Origin: Cinclus cinclus
Lineage: Eukaryota > Chordata > Aves > Passeriformes > Cinclidae
Assembly: GCF_963662255.1 (NCBI RefSeq)
Contig: NC_085047.1
Coordinates: 21,829,258-21,893,257, forward strand
Direction of reading: 5' to 3'
DNA length: 64,000 nt
How positions within the stretch are numbered: the stretch's first letter is position 1; every line of letters starts with the position of its first letter. A model generated the notes under the pieces. The model was given only the letters and a program-made list of their open reading frames with translations. It had not been told where the DNA came from and searched no databases. A program made the position numbers and the translations under genes. This document shows, piece by piece, positions 36,701 through 48,200 of the stretch.

Positions 36701-39512
36701 TGTTTATATGCCGAAACAATGCCTAATAGTCTGACTAGAAATGCTTTTTCTCATTTTAGTTGTGATGTCACAGTTCACTTAATCTTCCAAATTTTTAATT
36801 TTTACCAAGATGAACAGGCTTTGAGTGGAAAAACGGTATTAATTATTCTAATAGTCTTATGAATTAAATTTGTAGATTTATAAGAGCTACCATGATAAAA
36901 TACTAGAAAAGGGCTCCAAATCATGGGGTAAAAGAGCAGTATAGTGACTGTTTTCCAAAGAAAGATGGTAATTATTTGGATGGCTGTGATTTTTTTTTTT
37001 TACTTTGTTCATAATTTTTACTTTTTTTTTTTTTACTTTTTATGTTTTTTACTTTGTTGCCATGGAGACAAGAGTTGCTTTTAAGTTGTTAGGCAATCAG
37101 TATCTAGAAATAACATGATCTTGAAAGGCCTTCCTTTACCTTATTTCTTCAGAATTCTTAATTTTGTACATCTTTGATTGCCAGACTCAGGCCCCTTTGC
37201 CCTAGAAAAGTGTGTTGCATTTTAGCATTTTACTGTATTCTGAAAAGACTTTCCTTTACACCTATCGCCTTATCTCTGGCATGATGTCTTTTATATGTTT
37301 TATAGATCTGGATGTTCTGTCATTTAATTTATGCCACTGTGTTTCTAAATTTAGTGGCTTTTTTGTGTACCAGGCGAAGACTCTCTTGGGTACAGTGGGC
37401 GTCTCTGGTGATTTTATTCCTGTCCATCGTTGCCCTGACTCGAGGAACTGGAGGCCATCAGCACAGTTTGGCTGCACATGGATTTCATCACAATATGTTT
37501 TTTAGGCCATCTAACCACTGCCTTCTTGCTACTGGACCTGAGGAAGCATGTGTGAAAAAGGGCAACTGTGCAGCACCAAGTTTCCTTCAAAGCTTCCAGT
37601 GGAATGTGACCAGTACCATGGCAGGAGCATTGAAGCCTCTCCGCCTCAGCCTGGGCCATCTGCTTATTCTAGTGCAGTGTTTTGTGTCTGCCCTGGCTAA
37701 CATCTACAATGAAAAGATGCTGAAAGATGTGGATCAACTTGGGGAAAGCATCTTCACACAGAACAGCAAACTCTATGCCTTTGGGGTGCTTTTCAATGGG
37801 CTCATGCTAGCATTGCAGGCTAAGGACCGGAGGCAGATAGGGAACTGTGGCTTCTTTTATGGGCACAACATCTTCTCCGTGGCTCTTATATTTGTCACAG
37901 CTTTCCTGGGGCTGTCTGTAGCCTTCATCTTGAAGTTCCGAGACAACATGTTCCATGTAATGACTGCTCAGATCAACACTGTCATCATCACCACTGTGTC
38001 TTTTGTCATCTTTGACTTCAGGCCTTCTCTAGAGTTCTTTCTGGAAGCTCCTGTAGTGCTTCTCTCAATATTCATTTATAATGCCAGTAAAGCAAGAGGT
38101 CTGGAATATGCCACTCTTCAGGAAAGGGGAAAACTCATCAAAGGAGATGCATGGGAGAGGTCAAGTGGGGTAAGGCTTTTCAGTACTTGTCTCCTTTGGT
38201 TTCGCTTTTGTTTTACCTCACTTTATGCTATAAGATGTTTGAAATAATCAACTTGAGTGTGATTGGACTCATCCCTCAACACCAAAGTTCTGCAGTATTT
38301 CTTGAAATATTGGGTATTGCTTTCCATATGCCACTTTTTGAAATCATGAAACCTAGGTAAGCCTTGCTTTATTGCTGCGACTGCAGACAGTCCTGTGAGC
38401 AACTTCAGCTTTGTACAAATCTCTTCTTGAAAGCTTTATAATCAAGACAATTTACTTACCCAAGGCATTCAGAAATTGGAATTGATGCCTGGGAAATTTT
38501 ACCTAAGTAGAACTAGTAAGTCTGTGTAGCTTAGGCCACATAATGAGGAAGTTAACACATCTGGTGTTAAAGTTCTTTCTACAATAGCAGTAAAAGATAG
38601 ATGAAGACAAAAAGGCAATGTTTAAACAGAGAGTTTTAACACAATTTGGGGTTTTTCTTCTTGCTCTGTATTTCTTCCAGGCCTGCTAATGTTGTTTGTT
38701 CTGATTGAACAGTAATCTAGTTACCTAGAAGGTGTTGGGGATGGCTTGCTCTTAGAGCTGTCATTTAGCTGAGCTGAGCAGTTGCCTGATGGGAAGGTTC
38801 ATGCTTGTGTACATCAGCCCGCAGATATGGATGGGCCGTGGATGCACATTGGAACCAGCAGAGAGCACTGTCCCCACTGTGTTCCAGCTAATAAACTTTG
38901 GAGATGTTTTTCAGAAATTCCACGTGGTGCCTTTTTAGGTTGTTGTTTAATGAGCAATAAATAACACAAATTAATGTATTTGTGGTATGCCAGGTGTCAT
39001 CTATTTTAGCACTTTCAGCTAAGAAGCTGTTCTAGAAACAAATAGAGCTAGCTATGTGAGCATGCAAAGCTAGCTATATCTTGGACTGCATCAAAAGCAC
39101 TGTGACCAACAGGTCAAGGTAGGTGATTCTTCCCCTCTGCTCCTGTGAGAACCCACCTCTAGTACTGGTCTAGCTCTGGGCACTTAGATCTGCTGGAGCG
39201 AGTCCAGGGAAAGATAAGAGGACTGGAGTACCTTTCCAGTGAAGACAGGCTGAGAGAGCTGGGGATGTTCATCCTGGAGAAGAGAAGGCTCCAGGGAGAC
39301 CTTCTAGCATCCTTCCAGTACCTTCCAACCCAAATCATTTTATGGTTGTATGGAAGAATGGGCTACAAGCTGTTTTAGGCAGTGAATCACTGAAAACTGT
39401 TAAAGATGTGGGAATGGTTTTTATAAGTATGTATTTTCTAAACCTTACACTAGTAAAATATTTAAATTACAGGGTCTTGTTTTTGCTTTAAGTAATACCT
39501 TCAGAATAAGCC

Positions 39513-39543
<31 letters not shown>

Positions 39544-39668
39544 GTCCCATGGTATTAATTACAAGATGACTTTTGCTTTTTTACTTCTGCTCCTTGTAGG
39601 ATGGAGAAGAATTTGAGAGGTTGAATAAACCAAGCAGTGACATCGATACAGATGAAGATTCCCTCTAG
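30661..39668 (+). CDS. SLC35A5: SLC35A5, nucleotide-sugar transporter family protein (whole gene, 6 coding exons)
   Basis: Member of the SLC35A branch of the drug/metabolite transporter superfamily. The family exchanges UDP-sugars for nucleotide monophosphates across the Golgi membrane; the substrate of SLC35A5 itself is less certain. Six exons join in phase into 1299 nt, giving 432 residues plus stop (human 424). About ten hydrophobic helices can be seen: near 17-37, 56-74, 97-117, 123-142, 150-167, 236-254, 277-293, 312-331, 343-358 and 368-381. A loop at about 168-234 is rich in Cys and has an NVT sequon at Asn222. Family signatures include [13 protein letters not shown] (31-43), [11 protein letters not shown] (45-55), ANIYNEK (253-259) and the C-terminal [16 protein letters not shown] (369-384). 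The tail is acidic and soluble. The start at 30661 leaves the first TFLL at residue 19, the same spacing as in human. Confidence 0.97.
31519..31617 (+). CDS. SLC35A5: SLC35A5 coding exon 2 (residues 44-77)
   Basis: Encodes (D)[19 protein letters not shown] and [13 protein letters not shown]. Acceptor CCCACAG, donor AAAAAAG|GTAAGT. The open frame continues upstream to 31140, but that part is intron and has no family similarity. Confidence 0.96.
32778..32914 (+). CDS. SLC35A5: SLC35A5 coding exon 3 (residues 77-122)
   Basis: A 137 nt exon running from [15 protein letters not shown] through [18 protein letters not shown] to FYVLSYLQP. Acceptor TTTCAG, donor [25 protein letters not shown] is a strong SLC35A-family signature. 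Confidence 0.96.
33790..33915 (+). repeat. GT-rich low-complexity stretch
   Basis: Runs of GGTTTT, TGGTTGGTT and TTTTGTTTTG form a G/T-only strand bias over about 120 bp in an SLC35A5 intron. No coding potential. Confidence 0.8.
36062..36129 (+). CDS. SLC35A5: SLC35A5 coding exon 4 (residues 123-145)
   Basis: A 68 nt exon encoding [20 protein letters not shown] and VL with AA of Lys145. Acceptor TTTCAAG, donor AAA|GTAAGT. Forms transmembrane helix 4. Confidence 0.95.
37374..38169 (+). CDS. SLC35A5: SLC35A5 coding exon 5 (residues 145-410)
   Basis: A large 796 nt exon carrying helices 5-10 and the glycosylation-competent loop. It starts (K)[10 protein letters not shown] and ends WERSSG. Acceptor TACCAG, donor GGG|GTAAGG. 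Upstream codons of the open frame (37312-37373) are intronic. Reading past the donor would add 27 unrelated hydrophobic residues (see findings). Confidence 0.97.
39075..39350 (+). mobile_element. CR1 LINE fragment
   Basis: GGACTGCATCAAAAGCACTG, then CTGCTCCTGTGAGAACCCACC, AGACAGGCTGAGAGAGCTGG and CTGGAGAAGAGAAGGCTCC follow the CR1 consensus closely. It ends near CCTTCCAACCCAAATCATTT. Part of the 3' domain is internally deleted. Located in the last SLC35A5 intron. Confidence 0.9.
39517..39543 (+). repeat. 27-base T run
   Basis: An uninterrupted run of T 56 bp before the acceptor of the last SLC35A5 exon. On the transcript it acts as an extreme polypyrimidine tract. Confidence 0.9.
39600..39668 (+). 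CDS. SLC35A5: SLC35A5 last coding exon (residues 411-432, stop)
   Basis: A 69 nt coding part encoding [20 protein letters not shown] and SL, then TAG. Acceptor CTTGTAG. It matches the acidic DGEELERL... tail of the family. Too short to be seen by ORF length. Confidence 0.95.
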   Translation, partial: DGEEFERLNKPSSDIDTDEDSL

Positions 39669-39948
39669 CATGAGGCTGGCTTGGAGTGCTATTACTCACA
39701 GTGAGAGAGAGTTAAACTTTTAGTTACATAGGGAAGGATTGTTTTTCCCACTGACAGACTATTTGGAACTGGTTTGGGGCTGGATGTCAAATGTGGATGA
39801 GGACAATATTCAAGCTGGAGAATATATGGAGAGTTGTATTCCTTTGTGCCTGTCTCCCAGTGTCTGGGGAAATGGAAATCTGGAATGCCATTGTAGCAGC
39901 TGGTGAATTTTACATGAAGCTTACGTGGCTTAACTTTGAAAGAACTTG

Positions 39949-39954
39949 AATAAA
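39949..39954 (+). terminator. SLC35A5 polyadenylation signal
   Basis: AATAAA lies 281 nt after the stop codon, followed by a GT-rich stretch (TTTTTTGTGTGTGTTTAG) at about 39990-40007. This is the expected cleavage-site arrangement. Confidence 0.8.
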
Positions 39955-39974
39955 ACACAAGTTTGCTGAACAAG

Positions 39975-42900
39975 TATGAATGCTTCATCTTTTTTGTGTG
40001 TGTTTAGAAAGGCTTTATGTAGAGGCTTAGTTTGCACTGAGCCCACTACTGAAAACAAATACTATGCAGCTACAGTAATGCCCTTCAACATCTGGAGCAC
40101 TGAATAACAGAGTGTAGGTGGCAATACCATCTGGTGGTGTTCTACTCTGGCAGACTGATAGGGCCTTGCATTCATTTTGGAGAGGGAGAAGTTATTCTGC
40201 AGAGTACCAGATACAGTGATCTCAGAATTTCTGTTGACACATCTGCTGGGTTTTGACTCAGATGAAAAATAGGTTCCAAATTACTCAGAGAATTTAGTAA
40301 CAGTCAAGGGAACAGGGATGCCGATAAGGGATTCCTGATATGTTTCTAAAGCCTCTTCTCTCAGAGTAGTGGAAAAGCTCATGGTTTATTATTTCCTCCC
40401 TTCAAAAATGTGTCTTTCATAGTTGAAAGATAGTGTCAGAAGAATTCTTAAGATAAGCAATGAGTTCAGTGTGAGAGCCTCATTCCAGAGTGCGTAGTAA
40501 GCAGAAAGTGATGCGTTTCTCTGGACTAAAGACAGTTCTGCTTTTTTTCCCCTCTGCCATCCTGTCCAGGCTCTGTGTATAAAGCTGATGTGTACTGTAT
40601 TTATGGCCTAACACTATATTAACATACCTCCTGTCATTTGATCCATCAAGAGGGGCAGCCTGTTTTCATATGTGGCCCATGGTTTATAGCTATCAACTTA
40701 TAAACTATGAACCTAAAATTTCTATTTTTTCCCCGTATTTTTAGTGTATATATTAAGAATAACTGTACAAAATTAATGTTGTTGCTGAGAAGTTTTTTGT
40801 ATCTAATTTCATTGTGCTTGTATAGCAGGCCACTTCAACATAAGGAATCCTAGTTGTTTGCATCTGTACAGAATTAATAGAAGAAGTATTTCAGCATAAA
40901 TTCCAGAAACTTCATTGCTGTCATTGGTTTATGGTGTTGTATTTTGGCAAGTGAAACTTAAAAATCCTCAAACTGTTATGCTTTATGCCACTGCTAGTGG
41001 CAATAAGACCTTTTTTTCATTGCATACAGCTTTGCAGTGTATACCTGAGTTTGTTGCCTTTTTCAGTCACAGCTACCAACTTCAGCAGGTATTTTCAAAA
41101 AGACTGAAAATACTGTGAACTTTAGATTGCTTTGCATTTATGTGAGCAGTAACTTTTTACATGAAGTTCCAAGACCTTTGCCTTGCATCAAGTCAGAACA
41201 TAGAAATCAGCCATGATTGTTCTTTTAATGACAGAGCATCAAACCAAAGATGAATGTCTTAAAAAACGTTTTTGACCTTTGTGCCTGAAATACCTGCATT
41301 AAGAGACAGGAAATATGGAAATTATTGTTCTTCAGCTATTATAAAGTGCATTTAGTTCTTGCTTTCAACTCCTGTCCTGCATAATGATTTTCCTTTCTGT
41401 AAATTTCTCCAGTACCATCATGCTTGACTTATTTTCCAAAGTCTAGATTGCACAAAGGTGTTGGCTATATAATTGTTGATCCAAGTTTTTACTCATGCTG
41501 TGGATTTGGTGCTGTCTAACCCGTAGAAATCTTCCTGTTGGCTTCAGGTTGGAGGTCTCAGAGATTATGTTGGATGGCCAGGCAGGTTTCATGTTATAAT
41601 GGAGAACTGTATATCCCCTTTGCAGTAACAAGAATGCTAACTGATGTCTAAAAATGGGTAAGGATTTGCATCCACTTAGCAGTAACATAGGAGAAATAGT
41701 AACCCAAGGTGTAAGGTGCAAATCTTTGCAGCTGTGCTATCCATGGCAATGGTAAAATGTGTGTGAGATTTGTTAGAGGAAGTGACTGTGAACAATTGTC
41801 AGCTGGAGAACAGCCCTGGTGAGGAAGGGGGAGCAATTTTATAGTTACATGTTTCAAATAGATCATGTGAAATCCCACTTGATTAAGTATTTCCACTATA
41901 TGGAAGCTACTCCACTTTGGAAAGCTTAACTTACATTCACTCAAAATTGCAATAGATACACAAACGTTTGAACTTAATTGCTGCTGAGGGTGTTATGTTC
42001 CTCCCTTCAGGTTTGAGGAAAAAGTTCACAAAATGTCTCAGGAAGAGAGATTTGTTCATCTTTTTCTTGCTTGTAACAAGTCAGTTAAAGAAGTATTTAT
42101 TGTGGTTCATTTCATCTATTTTGTGAATGCCATACTATGGATTAAAACAGCTGTCTTGGAGCTAAATCAAATGTCATAAATATGTCTAAGAAAAAAGTTT
42201 TTATTTATTATGTAGAAGCTTCCCACTAAGGTATTTGAAATAGGACCTTAATCTCAGTAAGTCTGTCCTCAGAGTGTTGCTGCAGGGACAGATCCAGTGA
42301 TTTGGATTTGATTTGTTTTGCCAAATGAAGTCTTCATTAGGAGAAATGTAACTCCTGAATGCTTATAGCCTGCAAGATAACTACGTGTTTCGATTGAAAT
42401 AATATTTTGGCTTGATGTTCCTTCTGGCTTTGCTTTTAGTTTTCCATAGGGAAAAGTAGGTTGCAAAATCAGGATTTTAAATAGTAGCTAAACGTTTTTG
42501 ATGATTTAGAGTCATTTTATAATGAAGGCAGAAATAGATACCAGAATGTAGAATACAGAATCTTCTACAAATTCCGTGTATAGTTGGATGTGTAGTTTTG
42601 GTTAAGAGCCTATCCCCACCTCCCTTGATAAGCGGACAACTTGTTTGGAGTTTTCTTTTTAATGTAACTCCCACTGAATGCCTAGGCTGGGTACTTGCAC
42701 AATTTGACTTTGAATTTCAGACAGGGATATTTAAAAAAAGGCTGTTTGGATCAGGTGCTGTATTTTTTGTTGTAAGTTTACCCTTCCCAGCACAGGATGT
42801 TTAATTTATGTGACTTGTGGTGTGAGTTAAAAGGGCTTTCATTTAAAGCCTTTACATGAAAACAAGATTACAGGGAAGTTTAAATTAACACCTGGAAGAA

Positions 42901-44666
42901 AATGCCCCGAGGGCATTTTTCTTTCTGTCTACAGGAGGTGCCTGTTAGGCCTCTGGTATACTTTCCTCTGCTTTTGCTTTAGGCAAGGAAAGTTAGGCAG
43001 CTGACCTTGATACAGTGATGCAATGGGCTCTTGTTTTCTAGAAGTGAGCTACAGGACAGTCCATTTTCTTCTAGAAACCCATCCTGTGATTCTTTTTTTT
43101 TTTTTTAATTGCTCTGTCCACTGCTTTCAGCTGTGGAAGTGCTACTGTCACTGAGAACTCAGAAGCTCTCTACAGGCAGCAGTCCTCTCAAAATCATTCT
43201 GTCAAATGCCTTCCCCCAGTTATCTCCAATCACCTGAGAAAGGTAAGTCAGAGCTGTATCCTGCACAGCTACCTTGTGATAGGGAGGGCAGCCTGCGTTA
43301 GAGAGTGACCAAGTTTGCAAAGCTAAGGCCTTGTGAGCATCTATCTGCCTTTCTGACATTCAGAAGGGCAAGTAATGCCTGACCTTTTGTGACTTTTGTT
43401 TCTAAAGAAAGCATCTGTTTTTGAGTGGACATGTTGCTTTAGCCAGTTTTGTTTTCATGTGGGGGAAAAAAAAAATCAGGAAAATGCCAGAAATCAAAAT
43501 GCAGAGCATAATCTGGCCATCTTAGAGCTCTAACTTCTCTCTGTTCCTGTGCTACTTCTGTAATGGCAATATCCCATTTGAGTGTCTTGTGTGCATCTAT
43601 ATGTGATGTGCACCCACAACATGGCTTATAAAAAGGAATGTGGCTGGTTAGGCACACCTTCAATATCAGAAGTGACCTATCTGCCATTATAAAGGCTGAC
43701 ATGGCATCTTCACTTAAAGATACTCTGCAATCTTTCTGCTGCATCTTTAATATTTAGAAATCTAACCCAAATGGTATTGAAACCATGGCTGTCCATGCAG
43801 CTCTGCCACTGGTTTCAGTAGGGTAGTGTGATGCTACAGCTCAAATGTCCACTTCTGAAAGTGTGGCAGAAATAGAGATGGTTTAGCATATCTCAAATAC
43901 TTTTATAAACATTTAATCCAGATCATTTTTATAGGGGAGGGTATGAAAAGAGGTAAAATAAAATTTGAAATTTGGAGTAACAGTTTAATTAAAATCATTA
44001 TTATAGACAGCTAGTCACAACTCATTGAAAGTATATTTAAATGAGATCTTTTTCTGATAAAAAGAATGCTTTTCAGATTTCTGTATTTCAGACAGTGCTA
44101 ACCCTGGCTGGTGTTTCCGCTTAGCTCTCATTAACTTGGATTTAACAGTGAGGTGGGCAGGCCCTAAGAGGACAGGGACCCCAACTGAAAGAATAAATAG
44201 CCACGCAGTAAGCTTTGTAGTTAATAACTTCACTTTGTATTGTATTGGAATGAGTTCTGCCATAGCCATAAATTTTATTTTCATTCATAAAGTCAGCTAA
44301 TTGCAATGTTAATGCACTACAGAAGGGATGCTATCTTTTTAAACATGGTGTTTCAAAAGGATTTTTTTACTGTTGTTATTATTTAAGAGCATGCCCTGTG
44401 CTTATTTCTTAAAATTTTCCCGTTCTGGGAGAGACCCAAAATGTGGTTCTTTTTCTGTTCATAAGCATAATGAGATCTCACTTTCCAATAATTTTTTTTT
44501 TCTCCTCTACCTATAAAAAGTAGCAAAAAGCACATTGTTGGATAGAGTTTTTCCTGCCCTACTGTAGTGCCCATGGGCTGGGGCTGTGGGGTTTTTTTTG
44601 TTTGGTTTTAATACAGCAGCTGCTGACAGCCTTTTGTTTATAAAGGTTTAAAAATATAAAGGAGTC
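39975..44666. other. Convergent intergenic region SLC35A5 / CCDC80
   Basis: No recognisable gene. Open frames of up to about 100 codons (for example 41648-41944 minus) lack any motif. Part of the right end may be CCDC80 3' UTR if a distal polyadenylation site is used; other AATAAA copies on the minus strand occur near 44274-44279 and further left. Confidence 0.7.
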
Positions 44667-44672
44667 TTTATT
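44667..44672 (-). terminator. Candidate CCDC80 polyadenylation signal
   Basis: Nearest AATAAA on the minus strand, about 200 nt past the CCDC80 stop codon. Further copies exist downstream, so the true 3' UTR may be longer. Confidence 0.4.
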
Positions 44673-44871
44673 GTTTAAAGCTTCGATACTACTGGTTTGA
44701 ATTGCTTCACTGTAAAGGCTTCTGCATTTTTTGAGAAGGCAAATTGACTGAACGGTAGAACAAGGCATGGATATCTAGGTGGCCTGGGAAGATTTTCTGC
44801 AACTGGCCATCTATTGCTTGGATAGCTATTGGAAGACAGACACGGGGCAGCCAGAGGCTAAGTCACTCTGT

Positions 44872-45218
44872 TCAGTATGGATATCCATGGTGGTAACTTC
44901 CGTGGTGACGGTAGTCATCTTGGTAACCTTCCTGGTAGCCCTGGTGGTAGCTGTGGTAGCCATACCCACCATACTCATCATCAGGGCAGTGCATGCCCAG
45001 CGACTGCTGAATTGTCATTTCCTGGCGCCGGAGCTGCATGGAATCAATCAGGTCATACACAATTGCCATAGACCACATTGGAGAAGGATACCAGGATTTG
45101 ACATTGCCGTCTTTCCCCACTAGAAGCATGGAGAAATACTCCGGGCTAATTTGGAAGTAATTCCGAATGTCTTTCACCAAATTAGCCGGGATGTCTTCTC
45201 GGTCTACAGTTGAGCTTC
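44872..45218 (-). CDS. CCDC80: CCDC80 last coding exon (residues 839-953, stop)
   Basis: A 347 nt coding part starting SSTVDREDIPANLVKDIRNY, through WYPSPMWSMAIVYDLIDSMQ, to the Tyr/His/Gly-rich tail, then TGA at 44874-44872. Acceptor TTTCTAG. The open frame upstream to 45297 is intron. Confidence 0.97.
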
Positions 45219-48200
45219 CTAGAAAGTAATCACATAAAACCAGCATTAATGTTTTGTTTAGGCAATGATGAGGGTTACTAGGTAAAAAAAATAGCAACAG
45301 GAGATAGGGTATAGCCCAAGAGTTGGCAATACAAGATTCTTATAATTTGCAAGTTCAGATCCATTTCCTGGATCTGAAATGAAATTACTGTGATCTCAGG
45401 ATGTATTTTTAACATCTTTTTCAAGTTAGTAAACTTGTTCTTTTTCTCTAGCCTGAAGCTACTATAGTGTGGTACATCTTTTTGTCACCCCAAATCCCTT
45501 AACTTCTTTGATGTCTTTGCAGCTTGGGTCACCAGTTTAGGTATTGCAGAAGGCATATGTGAAAAACAGTAACAGTGAAAGAAATTAAAAGAATTGAAGT
45601 GTGACAGAAGAATTGCAGGATATAGAGCCTATAGAGCCTCACTCTTGAACTGTAATGATATGTGAGGTATGGGATGTGGTAGATGTCGTTTCCTCTTCAA
45701 TGCATATGTTCTGTGGTAAATCTGGTGAATTCCAGGCTTATAAGTCTGAAGTCTGTGTTGGGAAATGAGTAGAAACTGTATGACAACTGAGATCAGTGGG
45801 CACATATATACATAGTTGGCTTGGCAACAGGACTCTTACAAGGTGGCACCCTGCCTTACAGATGTGAGGTTCTCTGAAAGAGGTCAGCAAGTAGGTGGTT
45901 AAGGGTGTCCTGGCTGATAAAGGCTATGTGAATTTTCATAAGGCTTCAAAAGGTCCTTTGATGGCATGGTTAAAGCAGAAGCAAGGTGGGTGTGAACATC
46001 AGTTTTACTGCAGGGATGGATAGGGATTAAATGTTCACCTTTTTCCCCCCACACAAGAAATTAGGGGAATAAAACAAAGGTATAGGGGCCAAATAAAAGG
46101 TACTTCTAGAGAAGTTCTCACAGTAGAACACATGCTAGAGGTTCAAGGGGAGATCAGACAAAGATCTGTTGATCTTAACAAACAGGATCTATAAACAAGT
46201 TCATGAAGCCTCCAGTGAAAAATCAGTGGAGGCTGCAAGAGTGTTAATGGAATAAGTCTGACATCAACTTCCTCTGTTTATTTTCACTCATTCACAGGGA
46301 CTTAATGTTCCCATGCTGTAGAAGGACTAGAATGCTTTCATGCACAAAGCAGTTGAAGCACAGATGGGATTAATAATCTTCTTTCTGTCTTTGTTCCTCC
46401 ACCGATGGAGGCAGTTGTTTGGATTATGTAGTAGAGGAACCTGCAGCATTTGACAATGGGACTCTCTTAAGGATCTACCTGGAAGAGCTTGCTGGGATGC
46501 AAGTGGAATACTGAAGAGAGCTCATAAGAAAGATGGAGAAAGACTTTTTACCAGGGCCCAGAAACAGAACAAGGGTTATTAATTTTACATAGAAAGAGGG
46601 TAAATTTAAATTAGATATAAGGAAGAGGTTTTTTAGGATACAGGTGGTATGGCCCAGAAGTAGGTTGCCCATACGGATGCTCTGTCTCTGGAAGTGTTCA
46701 AAGTTAGATGGGGCTTTGAGCAACCTGATGAAGTGAAAGATGTCCCAGCCCATGGCAGGGGGTTGGAAAAAGATGATCTTTAAGAGGTCCTATTCACTCC
46801 AAGCCATTCTATGAATGTAAGTGTATTAATGAGGGATCCATAGATGAGAATCTGCTGAGTGTGTGTTCAATTAGCCCTGCAGGCTATTGAGCATGTAAAA
46901 AGGCAGACATCCCTGTCTTTGACAGCAAGGCTGGCAGAAGAGTGTACTGAGGGGACTGTAAGCTTAGGCAGGAAATCAAAATACGAGATGGATTTCAGGA
47001 TTTCAGGTATTTGTCCTTTTCTGTCCTTAAGAACCTATATAATATTTAGCACAGAAACACCAATAAAGCTTTTTGCTTGCTTTTGTGTCATCTTATTTCT
47101 TAAAAAACAAAGGAGGAAAAGAGTCATGTTCATCCCTCTAAATAAATGACAGCAAATAAATACTCAGCACTGTATAATGCCCTTCATGGGAAGTACTGAA
47201 GACACTGGAAATGGTCACTTACCATTAATTGGATACAATTCTAAGACACCTCCAATATCTTCTCCAACGCCAAGCAATTTGAGGATAGTTATGTGGCGTA
47301 GACCTGTGGAAGAAATGAAGGAAGTTTTGGGTCAGCCCAGGTCTTTCTGCTTGTCTTTTGGGCAGATTTCAGTTTAAACAGACAGGTCTCTGCTTGTTAA
47401 ATTAGGTCCCAGTCTCAGCCAGCCCTCCAGAAGAGTTGCTGATTTCTGTGGAATCCCTGCCAGTCACATCACCTGTCCCAAACATAAGGAAAAGCTGATG
47501 TATTGAGTAAATGTGATATCAGTTGCATAAAGTTGTTCCAAGATGTGGTTCTGTAGCATAGGGATACAAGCATCAAATATGCCAGTAAATTGTAGAGGCC
47601 ATTCTTCTACTCCAGAATCTTTCTGCTCTGTGTTCTTCACTGGTAAAGCTTTTACTTACTGTACACACAGCTAAAAATTATTTAGTGGCAATATCACCTA
47701 TGCCAGTTAAACTCTGAATAACTAGGGAATAGTTTATGACAGATAGCCACTTCTTCCATTTGTTGTGTGCAGAGGCTTGGACTGTTGCCTCTGCTTTGAA
47801 GATAGATCTTAGGGACAGCAGAAACAGTTCATGTAACATGAGTCAGTACAATCTACAAAATTGTTGATGTAACTGCTTTTATAATTTGGAGGTAAGATGC
47901 TTGGAAACATACAATTTAGTTCAAGCACCCATTGACAAATGCTTTAGAAACTCACTGGATCATGTTCAAGCTGTCCCTACCAAAGGGTGGGGATACTCAA
48001 CTGTTTTTACTACATTTTATTCTTTAGAAAGCATTCTGTAGTGGCACACGTCACAGTTTACTTTGGTGCTTTCCAAATGAGGTGATGTTGATGCTCCGAA
48101 TGAAAGCCAGGTGATTATGAATAAACAATCATACTGTGCAGATCTCCCTCCTGGTGCAATTAACATGCATTGAAATAGCAGCTGTTGAAAGGGGCCTGTT

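Noticed and set aside
44779..45123. 114-codon plus-strand open frame with a valine-rich hydrophobic stretch
   Set aside because: It is the antisense shadow of the Tyr/His-rich tail exon of CCDC80.
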